Assembly (NCBI RefSeq): GCF_005886535.1
Contig: NZ_PNDS01000052.1
Span: 1-49,863 of the forward strand
Reading direction: 5' to 3'
Origin: Pseudoalteromonas sp. S2755
Lineage (GTDB): Bacteria > Pseudomonadota > Gammaproteobacteria > Enterobacterales > Alteromonadaceae
Length of the DNA: 49,863 nt
Below the pieces are notes generated by a model. That model saw nothing but the letters and a program-made list of their open reading frames with translations, made no database searches and had not been told where the DNA came from. The position numbers were made by a program, and so were the translations under genes. Below are positions 8,249-18,300 of the stretch, one piece after another. Positions within the stretch are counted from its first letter, which is position 1. Each line of letters begins with the position of its first letter.

Positions 8249-9457
8249 ATGTCACTCATTACAGCACTAGAGAGTAAGTCCACCACGGAAGCGTCGCTAC
8301 GCTTTCCTATCTATTTAGATCATAACGCCACAACACCGTGCGACGAAGCAGTGTTACAAGCCATGTTGCCTTACTTTTGTAACGACTTTGGTAATGCTGC
8401 GAGCATGTATGGTTTACATGGCTGGAACGCCCATAAAGCGGTCGAACAAGCCCGTGAAAAAATTGCAGGTGCCCTTGGCGCACAACCTGAAAATTTTATC
8501 TTTACTTCTGGCGCGACTGAAAGCAACAACTTAGGGATCCGCGGCGTGTTTCGTGCTTGTAATCACAAAGGCAAGCACATTATTACCTCGTCGATTGAGC
8601 ACCCTGCAACGCTTGCAACTCTTAGAGATCTAGAACATGAAGGCGCTCGCGTTTCTTATCTTGCGCCGTTACCAGATGGCAGCTTTGATATTGACGCAAT
8701 GAAGGCCGCAATCACGCCAGAAACGATTTTAATCACCGTGATGTACGCAAATAACGAAATTGGCACCATTAATCCAATCGACGACATTGCCTTTATTGCA
8801 AAGCAACATGGCATTCTATTTATGTCTGACGCCACACAAGCGCTAGGCAAGGTCGATATCAATCTAACCACTTGCCCGATTGATATTTTAACTTGCTCGG
8901 CACACAAAATTTATGGCCCTAAAGGGGTTGGCGGCCTGTATTTAAGACATCAGCATGGCAATAGAGTGGTTGATATTAGACCGCAGATCACCGGTGGTGG
9001 AAGCGAGCAAGGACTACGTGGTGGCACGTTAAATGTGCCTGGCATTGTTGGTTTTGCCAAGGCTGTGGAACTTGCCCAGCGAGAACTGAGCAATGGCGCA
9101 ATTGACAAAGTTGAGCAGCTAAGAGACAAGCTAGAAGACGGTTTATTGGAGCTGCGACAGGTGCAAGTCAATGGCATGAGCGAAGAAAGACTCCCCCATG
9201 TTTGCAACGTCTCTTTTCATGACACCGACGGTAAAAAAATGCTGAGCTTATTAAAGAAAAGCATCTCAGTCAGTACCGGCTCAGCTTGTTCGTCAAGCAA
9301 CCTATCGCCAAGCCACGTATTAACCGCACTTGGGCTATCGGATGAACTGGCGCAGGCAACCATCCGCTTTAGCTTAGGCAGACATACTACAGAAGCCGAA
9401 ATTAACTTCGCACTCAACAAGGTTAGAGAAGTCGCTGCGCTAACTTTACTCGTTTAA
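8249..9457 (+). CDS. cysteine desulfurase, NifS/IscS-like (PLP class V aminotransferase fold)
   Basis: 402 aa, the usual length for the family. It converts L-cysteine to L-alanine and transfers sulfur through an enzyme persulfide. YLDHNATTP lies near residues 22-30; SIEHPA holds the PLP-stacking His118; Lys220 in CSAHKIYGPKG forms the Schiff base; Cys347 in STGSACSS is the persulfide cysteine in a group I type mobile loop. The ATG at 8249 follows CGGAG. No iscR, iscU, iscA, hscB or fdx neighbour is present, so this is not the housekeeping Isc gene. It is flanked by an unrecognised protein and an aminotransferase in the same direction, with 58- and 49-bp gaps. This suggests a dedicated sulfur source for a specific product or for thiolation of RNA or protein. 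Confidence 0.93.
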   Translation: MSLITALESKSTTEASLRFPIYLDHNATTPCDEAVLQAMLPYFCNDFGNAASMYGLHGWNAHKAVEQAREKIAGALGAQPENFIFTSGATESNNLGIRGVFRACNHKGKHIITSSIEHPATLATLRDLEHEGARVSYLAPLPDGSFDIDAMKAAITPETILITVMYANNEIGTINPIDDIAFIAKQHGILFMSDATQALGKVDINLTTCPIDILTCSAHKIYGPKGVGGLYLRHQHGNRVVDIRPQITGGGSEQGLRGGTLNVPGIVGFAKAVELAQRELSNGAIDKVEQLRDKLEDGLLELRQVQVNGMSEERLPHVCNVSFHDTDGKKMLSLLKKSISVSTGSACSSSNLSPSHVLTALGLSDELAQATIRFSLGRHTTEAEINFALNKVREVAALTLLV

Positions 9458-9506
9458 ATAAAACTAAATTATTCCAGAGCATATGCTTAAGGAGAAAAAT
9501 ATAACA

Positions 9507-10802
9507 ATGAAAAACCTATCAAATTTAGCCAATGCACTCGATTACTCGGACATTATTCACCTTGAGTTTTACGTGCAAGAGCAGCTTGCAAAGGGGAAAG
9601 AAATTTGTGATTTGATCATTGGAGATTTTGACACGCAACAATTTCCGATGCCCGACTACCTTACCGCACAGATCCAGCAAGCTTACGAGAACAAGCAAAA
9701 CGATTATCCCCCGCTTGAGGGGGTGTTATCACTTCGCGATGAGGTAGCAAAACAAACTAAAAAGCGCTTTAACGTCAGCTATAACCCAGATACGGAGATG
9801 TTGATCTCTGGCGGTGCAAGACCTTTGCTGTATTCTGCGATGCTCGCCACAGTGAGCGCAGAAGACAAGGTGATCTACCCTGTGCCTTCTTGGAATAACA
9901 TGTTTTACACCACCATGTGTGGTGGCAAGCACGTGCCAATTGAAACCAGCGAAGCAAATCAGTTTTTACCTACAGCGGAACAGCTTCAAGCGCATATATC
10001 TGATGCGCGCCTTATCACCTTATGCTCACCACAAAACCCTAATGGATCCATGTTTTCAAAGCAACAGCTCAGTGAAATCTGCGACATGGTTGTGGCAGAA
10101 AACACGCGCCGCAGAGCGATAAACGCCAAACCGCTATATGTTATCTACGACCAAGTGTACTGGATGCTGACAATGCAAGAGGTTGAGCATTATCATCCGG
10201 CGTCGCTTTGCCCAGATATCAAGCCTTACTTAATTGTGGTTGATGCTGGCACCAAAGCTTTTGCCGCAACAGGCATTCGAGTTGGGTGGGCGACAGGCCC
10301 ACACGAAGTGATAGCAAAAATGCAGGTGATCCAAGAACATATAGGTGCAATGGCCCCAACGGCAGAGCAACTTGCCACCGCGGTGTTATTTCAAAATGAA
10401 GTGTATCTACAAAGTTATTTAGCCGGCTTTAAAGAAAAAATACTAGCCTCAATGGCGGTACTGCATCAGGGTGTTCAGGATATGAAAGGCGCAGGCATGG
10501 CAATCGATTCATTTATACCAAATGCCGGCATTTATATGACCTTGAAGATCGACGCCATCAATATGGAAACCCCCGATGGAAACGTACTCAAAAATGCAGA
10601 TCAAGTCAGTCGATATTTAATTGATAGCGCAGGATTAGCACTGGTGCCATTCGCCAGTTTTGGCTGTCGCTCTAAAGCGTCACAGCTTTGGTATCGCGCC
10701 GCCGTTTGTACTATTTCACCGAGCGAAATTGAAGCGGCGCTGCCAAGATTACAAAGTGCACTGCTCGCACTTACCGAGTCAAAACTATTACTCGAAGCTT
10801 AG
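9507..10802 (+). CDS. PLP-dependent class I/II aminotransferase
   Basis: 431 aa from the ATG at 9507 (MKNLSNLANAL); TAAGGAG lies 12 nt upstream. An in-frame ATG at 9483 would add 8 residues but would put this ribosome site inside the gene. Fold type I features are YPPLEGVLSLR near the N terminus, the ISGGARPLL cofactor loop, CSPQNPNGSMF (substrate/PLP Asn region), YDQVYW, and the Schiff-base Lys in DAGTKAFAATGIRVGW, with Arg shortly after. The usual reaction is transfer of an amino group between an amino acid and a keto acid, and the substrate cannot be read from sequence. It is the third gene of the operon, ending at the strong terminator at 10820-10855. It has no close resemblance I can name to AspC, HisC or AvtA. 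Confidence 0.87.
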   Translation: MKNLSNLANALDYSDIIHLEFYVQEQLAKGKEICDLIIGDFDTQQFPMPDYLTAQIQQAYENKQNDYPPLEGVLSLRDEVAKQTKKRFNVSYNPDTEMLISGGARPLLYSAMLATVSAEDKVIYPVPSWNNMFYTTMCGGKHVPIETSEANQFLPTAEQLQAHISDARLITLCSPQNPNGSMFSKQQLSEICDMVVAENTRRRAINAKPLYVIYDQVYWMLTMQEVEHYHPASLCPDIKPYLIVVDAGTKAFAATGIRVGWATGPHEVIAKMQVIQEHIGAMAPTAEQLATAVLFQNEVYLQSYLAGFKEKILASMAVLHQGVQDMKGAGMAIDSFIPNAGIYMTLKIDAINMETPDGNVLKNADQVSRYLIDSAGLALVPFASFGCRSKASQLWYRAAVCTISPSEIEAALPRLQSALLALTESKLLLEA

Positions 10803-10819
10803 CGCTATTCTGCACAACA

Positions 10820-10855
10820 AAAAAGCCAGTCTTCATCATTGAAGACTGGCTTTTT
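10820..10855. terminator. strong bidirectional terminator between convergent operons
   Basis: AAAAAGCCAGTCTTCA (10820-10835) and TGAAGACTGGCTTTTT (10840-10855) form a perfect 16-bp stem with a TCAT loop and A/T tails on both sides. It serves the aminotransferase gene (plus) and cueR (minus). Confidence 0.93.
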
Positions 10856-10864
10856 AACGTTCGG

Positions 10865-11275
10865 CTACTTTAGGCTATTTTGGCAAAGCCCATCTAAAAT
10901 TGGACAGTTTGCATTTTCGTCACCACTACAGTTATCCGACAGCTGCTTTAAGGTTTCACGCATTTGCTGAAGTTCATTGATTTTATGTTCAATCTCATTC
11001 AAATGATGCTGCGCAATCGATTTGACTTCACGGCTAGTACGGTCAGGGTTTTGTAACAAATCGAGTAAAGATTGGATCTGCACAATAGGAAACCCCAATT
11101 TTCGTGCTTGCTTTATCACACCTAGCAATTGTAATTGTTGCGAGTCGTACAGCCGGTAACCCGCTTCACTTCGTTTGCTGCACTTTAGTAGCCCGCTTGC
11201 TTCATAATGGCGGATCATCTTTGCAGAGAGTCCAGTACGCTGCGCGGCTTCGCCGATTGTGATCAGTTTTTCCAT
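10865..11275 (-). CDS. cueR: CueR-type MerR-family copper-responsive regulator
   Basis: 136 aa from the ATG at 11275 (MEKLITIG), which has AAAGGAG upstream; the longer in-frame ATG 8 codons earlier would begin at the ribosome site. The N-terminal winged helix (ITIGEAAQRTGLS, IRHYEASGLL) is followed by a dimerisation helix. The metal loop has Cys116 and Cys124 with CPILDGL, the 7-residue spacing of the Cu(I) sensor CueR. Cu(I) binding twists promoter DNA with an overlong spacer to activate transcription. It is the second gene of copA-cueR, 5 bp after the copA stop. Two matching operators sit in the copA/copZ divergent region, so it presumably activates its own operon. Confidence 0.93.
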   Translation of the reverse strand: MEKLITIGEAAQRTGLSAKMIRHYEASGLLKCSKRSEAGYRLYDSQQLQLLGVIKQARKLGFPIVQIQSLLDLLQNPDRTSREVKSIAQHHLNEIEHKINELQQMRETLKQLSDNCSGDENANCPILDGLCQNSLK

Positions 11276-11280
11276 GACGT

Positions 11281-13659
11281 TTACTCCTTTGGTTGCCAAC
11301 GTTGCAATAACAACGCATTGCTAATGACTAGTAAACTACTGGCCGCCATCGCCGCACCTGCAAAAATAGGGTTAAGGTAACCCAGTGCTGCCAATGGAAT
11401 GCCAATGACATTAAAGATAAATGCCCAAAATAGATTTTGCTTGATTTTGCGATAGGTTAATTTTGCCATCGCTAAAGCAGATGCCACTAAGCTTGGCTCG
11501 CCACGCATCAGCGTCATTGCCGACGCGCTTACCGCCACTTCCGTACCTGTTGCCATTGCGATACCAAGATCAGCCTGTGCCAGCGCTGGGGCGTCATTGA
11601 TCCCGTCGCCGACCATTGCCACACAGTAACCTTGCTGTTGGGCATTAGCAATATACTCAGCTTTGTGCTCTGGCAGAACTTGCGCTTTATAATCGTCCAG
11701 TTCTAGCAACTTAGCATTGTACCGTGCACTACTTTGGCTGTCTCCGGTCAACATTGCAACTTTGATCCCTTGCTGCTTAAGCTGTTTGACCGCTGTAAAG
11801 GCATGAGCTTTAAGCTCGTCAGTAAAGTAGAATAGCGCCAAAAACTCGCAGCTCAGTTCACTATTTTGGCTCACTAACCAAGATAAAGAAGCGCCCGGTA
11901 TTTCTTCTGGTAGCGCAGGCAAAGTTAAGCCTAACTCTTGCATCCAAAAACCGCTCCCCAAATAGACTGTTTTATCTTGGTATTGTGCTTTAACGCCTCT
12001 ACCCGCTACCACTTTAAAGTCGCTTACAGGAAGTAATGACAATTGCTTTTCTTGTGCTTTGTTTACCACCGCCTTGGCAAGCGGGTGTTCGCTGTATTGC
12101 TGTAACGATGCCGCCAGCTGTAGCACTTCGTCTTGATGATATGTAAAAGTGTGCATATTGCTAAGCTCTGGTTTGCCCACCGTAAGCGTGCCCGTTTTAT
12201 CAAAAATTACCATATCGATGGCCGTTGCTTGCTCCAATGCACCAGCATCCTTTACTAAGATCCCATAACGCGCAGCAGTGCCAGTACCTGCCATAATCGC
12301 GGCAGGTGTTGCTAAACCAAGCGCACACGGGCAAGCAATAACAAGAACCGCCACCGCATTCAGAATACCTGTTGGCCAATCTCCTGTGCTGAGCCCCCAT
12401 GCAAAAAATGTAATGAGTGCAATCACCAATACCGCAGGTACAAATACCGCACTCACTTTATCCACCAACGCTTGCACAGGTGCTTTCGCACCTTGTGCTT
12501 GTTCTACCAAACGAATAATTTTTGCCAAAGTTGATTCCGCGCCAACACTGGTTGCATCCACTTCAAGCACGCCATCAAGATTCACCGAACCACCAGTCAC
12601 TTTATCTGTTTGTGCTTTATAAACAGGCACGCTTTCACCGCTGATAAGCGCTTCATCTACCTGTGAGTGACCTTCAGCTACAACACCGTCAACCGGTATA
12701 CGCTCACCAGGTTTGATCAATAGTCGTTCGCCACTTTTTACTGCCGAAGCTGGGACTTCTTGCCAACTGTTATCACGCCAGACCATAGCCGATGTTGGCC
12801 TTAAGCTTTCAAGCGCTTTAAGGGCGCTGGTTGTACGCCGCTTGGCTCGGTGTTCAAGATACTTACCTAACAGCACCAAACTCAACACGGCACTGCTGCT
12901 TTCGAAGTATAAATGGGGAGCGCCATGCTCACCGCTGAATGTCCACCACAAATACAGCGACAGGCCATACGCTGCACTGGTGCCGATGGCCACCAGCAAA
13001 TCCATATTCCCCGTCCCCGCTTTTATTGCTCCCCATCCGGCACGATAAAAACGCGCACCAAAATAAAACTGAACAGGTGTTGCCAGTGCCCATTGCATCC
13101 ATGCCGGGAGCATCCAGTTTTGGTTAAACAGCATGGCAAACATGGGTAACACCATAGGTAGAGTGAGCGTCAGTGACGCCACTGCTGGGAACCAATCAGC
13201 GCGATAAAAGGGAGTTGCTGCAACTTGTTCGTTTAACTCATCCGAGTCAGCTTGTGGCTGTACCACGGTGTAACCGACGTCGTTAAGCTTGGCTTCTATT
13301 TCAGCGAACGGTAACTCTGCCACTAAAGTTAAGGTTAGCTTTTCAGTCGCTAAATTGACCTCGGCTTTAATTACCTGCGGTAATGCTTGCGCCGCCTTTT
13401 CCACTCGGCTCACACAAGACGCGCAAGTCATGCCTTTAACTTGATATTGCACTTCACTGGTATTGACCTTGTAGCCAGCATCTTTAACCGCACTCACCAG
13501 CGCCGACACTTCCGCACTGCCTTCAACAGACACCGCTTCCAAGGCTAAGTTAACACTGGCACTGACAACGCCAGACACTTTCTCTAAGGCTTTCTCAACT
13601 CGGCCAACGCACGAGGCGCATGTCATGCCCGATACATTAAATTTTATTACCTTGTCCAT
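11281..13659 (-). CDS. copA: Cu(I)-exporting P1B-type ATPase
   Basis: 792 aa from the ATG at 13659 (MDKVIKF); GCGGAG lies upstream and the preceding in-frame ATG adds only 10 unlikely residues. Two N-terminal heavy-metal-associated domains each carry GMTCASC (Cys14/Cys17 and Cys79/Cys82). Eight transmembrane helices are expected; the CPC metal site lies near residue 441 (VIACPCALG). The phosphorylation motif DKTGTLT is near residue 486, and the hinge GDGINDAPAL near 683. Together these define an inner-membrane ATPase that pumps Cu(I) from the cytosol to the periplasm. The operon is copA-cueR, divergent from copZ. A CueR-type promoter at 13696-13726 precedes it. Confidence 0.96.
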   Translation of the reverse strand: MDKVIKFNVSGMTCASCVGRVEKALEKVSGVVSASVNLALEAVSVEGSAEVSALVSAVKDAGYKVNTSEVQYQVKGMTCASCVSRVEKAAQALPQVIKAEVNLATEKLTLTLVAELPFAEIEAKLNDVGYTVVQPQADSDELNEQVAATPFYRADWFPAVASLTLTLPMVLPMFAMLFNQNWMLPAWMQWALATPVQFYFGARFYRAGWGAIKAGTGNMDLLVAIGTSAAYGLSLYLWWTFSGEHGAPHLYFESSSAVLSLVLLGKYLEHRAKRRTTSALKALESLRPTSAMVWRDNSWQEVPASAVKSGERLLIKPGERIPVDGVVAEGHSQVDEALISGESVPVYKAQTDKVTGGSVNLDGVLEVDATSVGAESTLAKIIRLVEQAQGAKAPVQALVDKVSAVFVPAVLVIALITFFAWGLSTGDWPTGILNAVAVLVIACPCALGLATPAAIMAGTGTAARYGILVKDAGALEQATAIDMVIFDKTGTLTVGKPELSNMHTFTYHQDEVLQLAASLQQYSEHPLAKAVVNKAQEKQLSLLPVSDFKVVAGRGVKAQYQDKTVYLGSGFWMQELGLTLPALPEEIPGASLSWLVSQNSELSCEFLALFYFTDELKAHAFTAVKQLKQQGIKVAMLTGDSQSSARYNAKLLELDDYKAQVLPEHKAEYIANAQQQGYCVAMVGDGINDAPALAQADLGIAMATGTEVAVSASAMTLMRGEPSLVASALAMAKLTYRKIKQNLFWAFIFNVIGIPLAALGYLNPIFAGAAMAASSLLVISNALLLQRWQPKE

Positions 13660-13695
13660 TTCTATCTCCGCAAACGCGTTAATTCTCATTGTTGG

Positions 13696-13726
13696 ACACT
13701 AACCCTTACCCTCATGGTAAGGTCAA
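13696..13726 (-). promoter_or_regulatory. CueR-type promoter and operator of copA
   Basis: On the minus strand TTGACC (-35; 13726-13721) and TAGTGT (-10; 13701-13696) are separated by 19 bp, the long spacer typical of MerR-family promoters. The spacer holds the imperfect dyad ACCTTACC...GGTAAGGGT. Confidence 0.85.
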
Positions 13727-13772
13727 ATAAAATTGTTCATTCATCTAACAGAAGCTTATTGTTAAATAGTAG

Positions 13773-13803
13773 TTGACCTTACCATCAAGGGAAGCTTCAC
13801 AGT
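13773..13803 (+). promoter_or_regulatory. CueR-type promoter and operator of copZ
   Basis: TTGACC at 13773 overlaps the dyad ACCTTACCATCAAGGGAAGCT (13776-13796, just over 20 bases). This is nearly the same as the copA site on the other strand, about 50 bp away. The -10 is not clear but would fall near 13798-13803 with a 19-bp spacer. Confidence 0.8.
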
Positions 13804-13831
13804 GCAAGCACTTTAATCCACAAAGGAAATA

Positions 13832-14047
13832 ATGATGTTAAGACTAAGAGTAGAAAAAATGGTCTGTGGTCACTGTGTAAAAGCAATCACAGAAGCAATG
13901 CAAGCGGCTGATAGCCAAGCGCAAGTGAATGTCCGCCTAGACGATAAAATCGTTGAAATTTCAAGCACCAAAGGAGAAGACGAGGTTATCGCTATTATTC
14001 GTAATGCAGGCTATAACGCAGAACTCATCAACGAAAGCTTTGCCTAA
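13832..14047 (+). CDS. copZ: copper chaperone CopZ-like HMA-domain protein
   Basis: 71 aa, a single heavy-metal-associated domain with a ferredoxin-like fold. The metal site is MVCGHC, with Cys12 and Cys15 in place of the usual MxCxxC loop. It presumably ferries Cu(I) to CopA or CueR in the cytosol. It is transcribed away from copA with its own CueR-type promoter and starts at tandem ATGs after AAAGGA. The 233 bp from its stop to the next gene hold no convincing gene; a 69-codon ORF starting inside copZ is an out-of-frame shadow. Confidence 0.9.
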   Translation: MMLRLRVEKMVCGHCVKAITEAMQAADSQAQVNVRLDDKIVEISSTKGEDEVIAIIRNAGYNAELINESFA

Positions 14048-14280
14048 CTCCCAGAACTTATCAATCCAAGTCGACCCAAACCACTTTGCATTAGTAAGGT
14101 GGTTTATCCACTCACTTCCACCTTCATTGCCACTCGCACCTGTTTTATACAGCTCACGTTAATAAACGCTCACAATAATTCACACTTTGACAAAGCGCAG
14201 ACAATGCGGAACAATTACGCCATTTGTATTAGGTAAAATCAATACAACTGCGACTAAAGGAATAATTTAAGGACAACACA

Positions 14281-15306
14281 ATGAGCTTTATCGGCGCCGG
14301 TGCAGGCAGCGAAGCCCAGAGCGTGCAATACAATGTCGACGCGCAAACTGCCAAATTACGAACCTCAGGTTCAGCTTCTTGGCGACACAACAATCCAGCC
14401 TTACTGCCATTGAATATTAGTGCAAAGCGAAATCAAGCGCTGGGACAAGCCTACCGTATTGCGATATTTCCCGACCGTGCTGCGGGAGAGCAAGCCTTTT
14501 TAGAGGAAATCGAAAGAGCCAAATACGGCGATTTTACCTTAGGCCAAATGGTCAATGCGTTTATTCCTGACTACATCATCGACCCACCACAATGGGATGA
14601 ACAAAACCAAACGGCTGTTCTACCCCATATTGAGCCAATAACGGGAATGGATGTTAATCTGCCTATTAGCGATCCACAAGCATTCTTAGATTTGGTAACC
14701 CTTAAACTGGGTTGGCAAGTAGGAACTGAGAGTGATGTTGCCAGAGATTTTGAAGCCGAAGCCAGACAAGCAGCTATCGTTTCAAATACCAATGTTCTCA
14801 TTAACGGTAGAACCGCTGTGCATAGTGGCAGCGGCGGTGTGTTAAGCACAGTAGACGTATGTTTGACTAAGATAGGCAAAGTGGTTGTGCCTATTCCTTA
14901 TGGCAACATCGCCCGCTCATCAGACGCCGCAAGCGTTGCCAGCTCAGTAAAAATTCAAGGTAACGGTGCAGCCAATATCAAGTCTAACTTTTCAAAAAGT
15001 ACGGGAGACCAGCCCGGTAATAAAAAAGGTATCGCTAGTCGAACATTGGGTAAAAAAGCAGAGTTTCTGCAAGGCAGCTTTGATGTTTACATCGAGGGAA
15101 AACCGGCGGTTAGACAGGGAGATTTAATGGTATCTAATAATAAAAATACGCCCCCCGCACCATTAAACCAACCCGGTGGTGCCACTCCTGCAGGCCTTGA
15201 TGTAGTAATTGGCGCAGAACCACTAAGCCAAGACGGTACGAATAAGATCAATATAAAAGTGTCGGGCAGTAGCAAACCTAGCGATGAAGAGGTGAAGATA
15301 GGATGA
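14281..15306 (+). CDS. PAAR-like (DUF4150) type VI secretion effector carrier with N-terminal NNP domain
   Basis: 341 aa. Residues about 165-300 match the PAAR-like DUF4150 family: NVLINGR, VDVCLTKIG, VPIPYGNIARSSD, then SKSTGDQPGNKKGI, AEFLQGSFDVYIEGKPAVRQGD and NNKNT, in the family's order. Such proteins cap the VgrG spike and carry effectors. Residues about 32-100 (WRHNNPALL, RIAIFPDRAAGEQAF, TLGQMVNAFIPDYI) resemble the NNPGNI-type domain of phage PRD1 P5-like and peptidoglycan-processing proteins, with AIF and G-A-L positions kept; this part is less certain. Its stop overlaps the start of the toxin (ATGA), so the two are translated together. No vgrG, hcp or tss gene is in the window, so it is an orphan effector cluster that must use a T6SS encoded elsewhere. 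Confidence 0.85.
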   Translation: MSFIGAGAGSEAQSVQYNVDAQTAKLRTSGSASWRHNNPALLPLNISAKRNQALGQAYRIAIFPDRAAGEQAFLEEIERAKYGDFTLGQMVNAFIPDYIIDPPQWDEQNQTAVLPHIEPITGMDVNLPISDPQAFLDLVTLKLGWQVGTESDVARDFEAEARQAAIVSNTNVLINGRTAVHSGSGGVLSTVDVCLTKIGKVVVPIPYGNIARSSDAASVASSVKIQGNGAANIKSNFSKSTGDQPGNKKGIASRTLGKKAEFLQGSFDVYIEGKPAVRQGDLMVSNNKNTPPAPLNQPGGATPAGLDVVIGAEPLSQDGTNKINIKVSGSSKPSDEEVKIG

Positions 15307-18300
15307 GCCACACTTTACCAACCAAAACCAATGCTAACGGTAATTTTAGAGAACTTGTTTTTGAGGGCTACGCAAGCGACAAAGAGGTGGTGTCTTTGAT
15401 GCTCAAAGACACCTCGGTTGATGGCACGAAAGAAGGCTATTATAAGGTCCCCCTTTACACTTCAAACACGGTAGATCAACAAAGCAGCGATGCCGACATT
15501 GAGCTGGTTCACATTTATCCATTTTTATACGACACGCCAGAACAACAACTACAATCGGCCTCTCCGGTAACCAGCGGATTTATCTATATTTATGTCGATG
15601 GCTATTTATGGCGTGAACTACAAGTTATCGAGCCTGAAGACTTTGACGCTCCGGCGCTATTCTCAGATGTGAATTTGTATTGGCAAAAAGGTTTTTTAAG
15701 TTGGAAAAAGTCGGCCAATAAGCCTAACTCACGACCGCAAGGCACACGTGCAGCAACCTGTAAGCCAACCAGCAGCATTCTCGTCCCGCATAAACTAAAT
15801 GGAAACGAAGTAAGCGTAGAAATCGCATGGTCTGAAGTACAGTGGTCATGGGAGCAGATCTTGTTGTTTGGCGGGTTTAATGAGCAGGATCCGCGTTTAA
15901 ATACCGGCACGCCACTCGCTGACGAAGAAAGACATTGCCCTGCCCCAGAAGGTGCAGCAGCGCTCAGAGCACAGCGCATGACTAAGTTGGATAACTTAGG
16001 GCAGTTTGCCACAGGCTATAACGACCAAGGCAAAGTAGTTAACACCCCGACACTTCATCAAAAACTGCACCTTCCAGAGCGCGATAAAATCGCCCAAGTG
16101 CCGATTTTTGACGGGATCCATGTGGCTCGATATTTCATCTCACAAATTCAAGATCTCACCACGGATATTCAGCATTTACTCAACAAATTATCAGGGTTAG
16201 ATAGTGCAACCGGTGAAATTGATCTGCAACAACAAGCTAAGTATGAACTCGCCAGCTTTATGGTGCAGGTTTTTTACCATCAAGCCGATTCGATTTTAGA
16301 TAAAGACATTGAAATTCAAGGCAGTGGAGAGACTCTTGTAGAATCTGATGAAGATGCGGTCGACTTTGCCAATAAATTAAAGGACTGGCGCACTTCTCAT
16401 TTAGAGGAAGATAAGTTCTTTAAGTTTTTGGAAGAAAAGGCCTTCCAAAAACTTGCTCGTCGCATTGCAGAAATCTCTGACGAGCTAGTCGAGTTCTTAA
16501 ATCAAGAATCTCTTAGTGCAGGTTTTACTGAGTGCTTTAAAGACTATGCCTACCAATCAGATCTGAGGTTCTTTGAAGCATACGACTTAGTCACCGATGT
16601 ATTTCTCGCGTTAAAGCCTCACCCAGCCGCACCGCTTGCACACCTTAATACAGACAAAGAGTTTTGGCATGAGTTAAGTTCAGGCTATCAGGGGCAAGAT
16701 TTTATCCTGCAATGTCTGGGTCAACACCCGACAAAACCAGCTAAGCAAATCACCCAATTTTTGTTTCCAAAGCCCACAGGCGACAAACTACACGACTACG
16801 AAAAGGCGGAATATGATCGCTTTGCATTGCCTTTAACTAGCGCCAAAATACAAAAGATCCATGCTCAAGAAGCCATTTTGCCACAAGAAGAGAGTGAGCA
16901 AATGGGGCGCCGCCTCTCCCAAGTGATTATGGGTTTAGCAGGCAGTTTATTCGAAATTCCAGAGGCCGCTTATAACCTCTCTACACATCCGGGTACGCTT
17001 GGGGAACAAAAGGCCCAAACTCGAGAGGCAATGGATGCAACACAACATGAGATAGCGCAGTCAGAACAAGCCCTTATCAACGCTGAAAGAGAAAAAGCAA
17101 AAGCATTTAAAGAGTTACAAGAAAAGCGTGCTGAATATGAGTATAAGAAGAGTGTGCTTGAAAACTTAACAGAGCAAGAACATGGAATGAGCAGAGCGCA
17201 GCTTGATCAACAATTAGAACTGGAACGTGCGCGTCTACGAGAGTTAGAGGCTAAATTTGCTAAAGCAAAAGTTGCCGTCAGTCGTTCTAGAAAACAGGTC
17301 AACTCTTTTGTGAAGGTAAACAATGCTTGGAAGAAGTATCCGTTTGCAAAACTCATTGATGCAAAAGCAGATGTGCTGCAACCTTTGATGCGCTTGGTCG
17401 ATATCTCAGCACCTGGGTACTTAGTTGAAGTGGAAATGAGAGTACAAGATTACCTCAACGGGAACTTTCCTGAAGGGTATATGCCACTTGATCCTCAGTC
17501 TCGAAAATTGGCTGCAGAAAAGCAAATTAAAGAACTCAACCAAATTATTCGCGGTAGTAATAAACGCAAAATAGACGTTGGATATAGAGGCTCTAAGCTC
17601 AAACTATCGTTAGAAGACGTACTAAATTTAAACAAACGACTTGAATTTCTAACCCAGTCTCTCAATCAAGCGGAAACCATCACAACGATAGAAAGCAAAA
17701 ACAAAACCATCGCATACTTGATAAAAATTACTGGTGCTGATGTATCAGCCAAGTCAGCAGAATCAACAGCCCAAGCAATATATGATACGGCGGTAGAAGA
17801 AGCAAAACAGTATACAACAGAGCTAAATAATCAACATGCAACACTTAAAAAGTTGTCTGATAGGCTCGCAAACTTACAAAAATGGCAAAATGCGGCTGTT
17901 ACGGAGTCTGTATCTGGGCAGTCGTTAAAGGGAGGAATGGCGGGTATACTCGGTATTGTATATATCTTTGAAGTCGCTAACTTTCGACAAGCTTTTTTGA
18001 ATTTTGAATTCTCACAAAGAAAATTTGCTGATATTACTGGTGCAATTTTCGACTTAGCGGCTATTCATTTCTCTGCTCTCTCTATGGTCACAGAGATGAA
18101 AGTTGGGTTACCTAGCCTACGCCAATATCAAGAATTTCAACAGTACAAAATGGCGAAAGGAAATCTCAGCGCCATTCGTAAATTTGGCCCTGAGTTTGCG
18201 AAAAAAGCAAACATCATTACATGGACAGCTAGATTAAACCTCCTAGCATCTGCATATAGTGCCGGATTGTCAGGCTTTGATGCCTATTACGCGTTTAAGC

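Noticed and set aside
7330..10802. Isc iron-sulfur cluster operon
   Set aside because: No iscR, iscU, iscA, hscB, hscA or fdx gene is next to the desulfurase.
12278..13149. Plus-strand ORFs opposite copA
   Set aside because: They are shadows of the copA reading frame.
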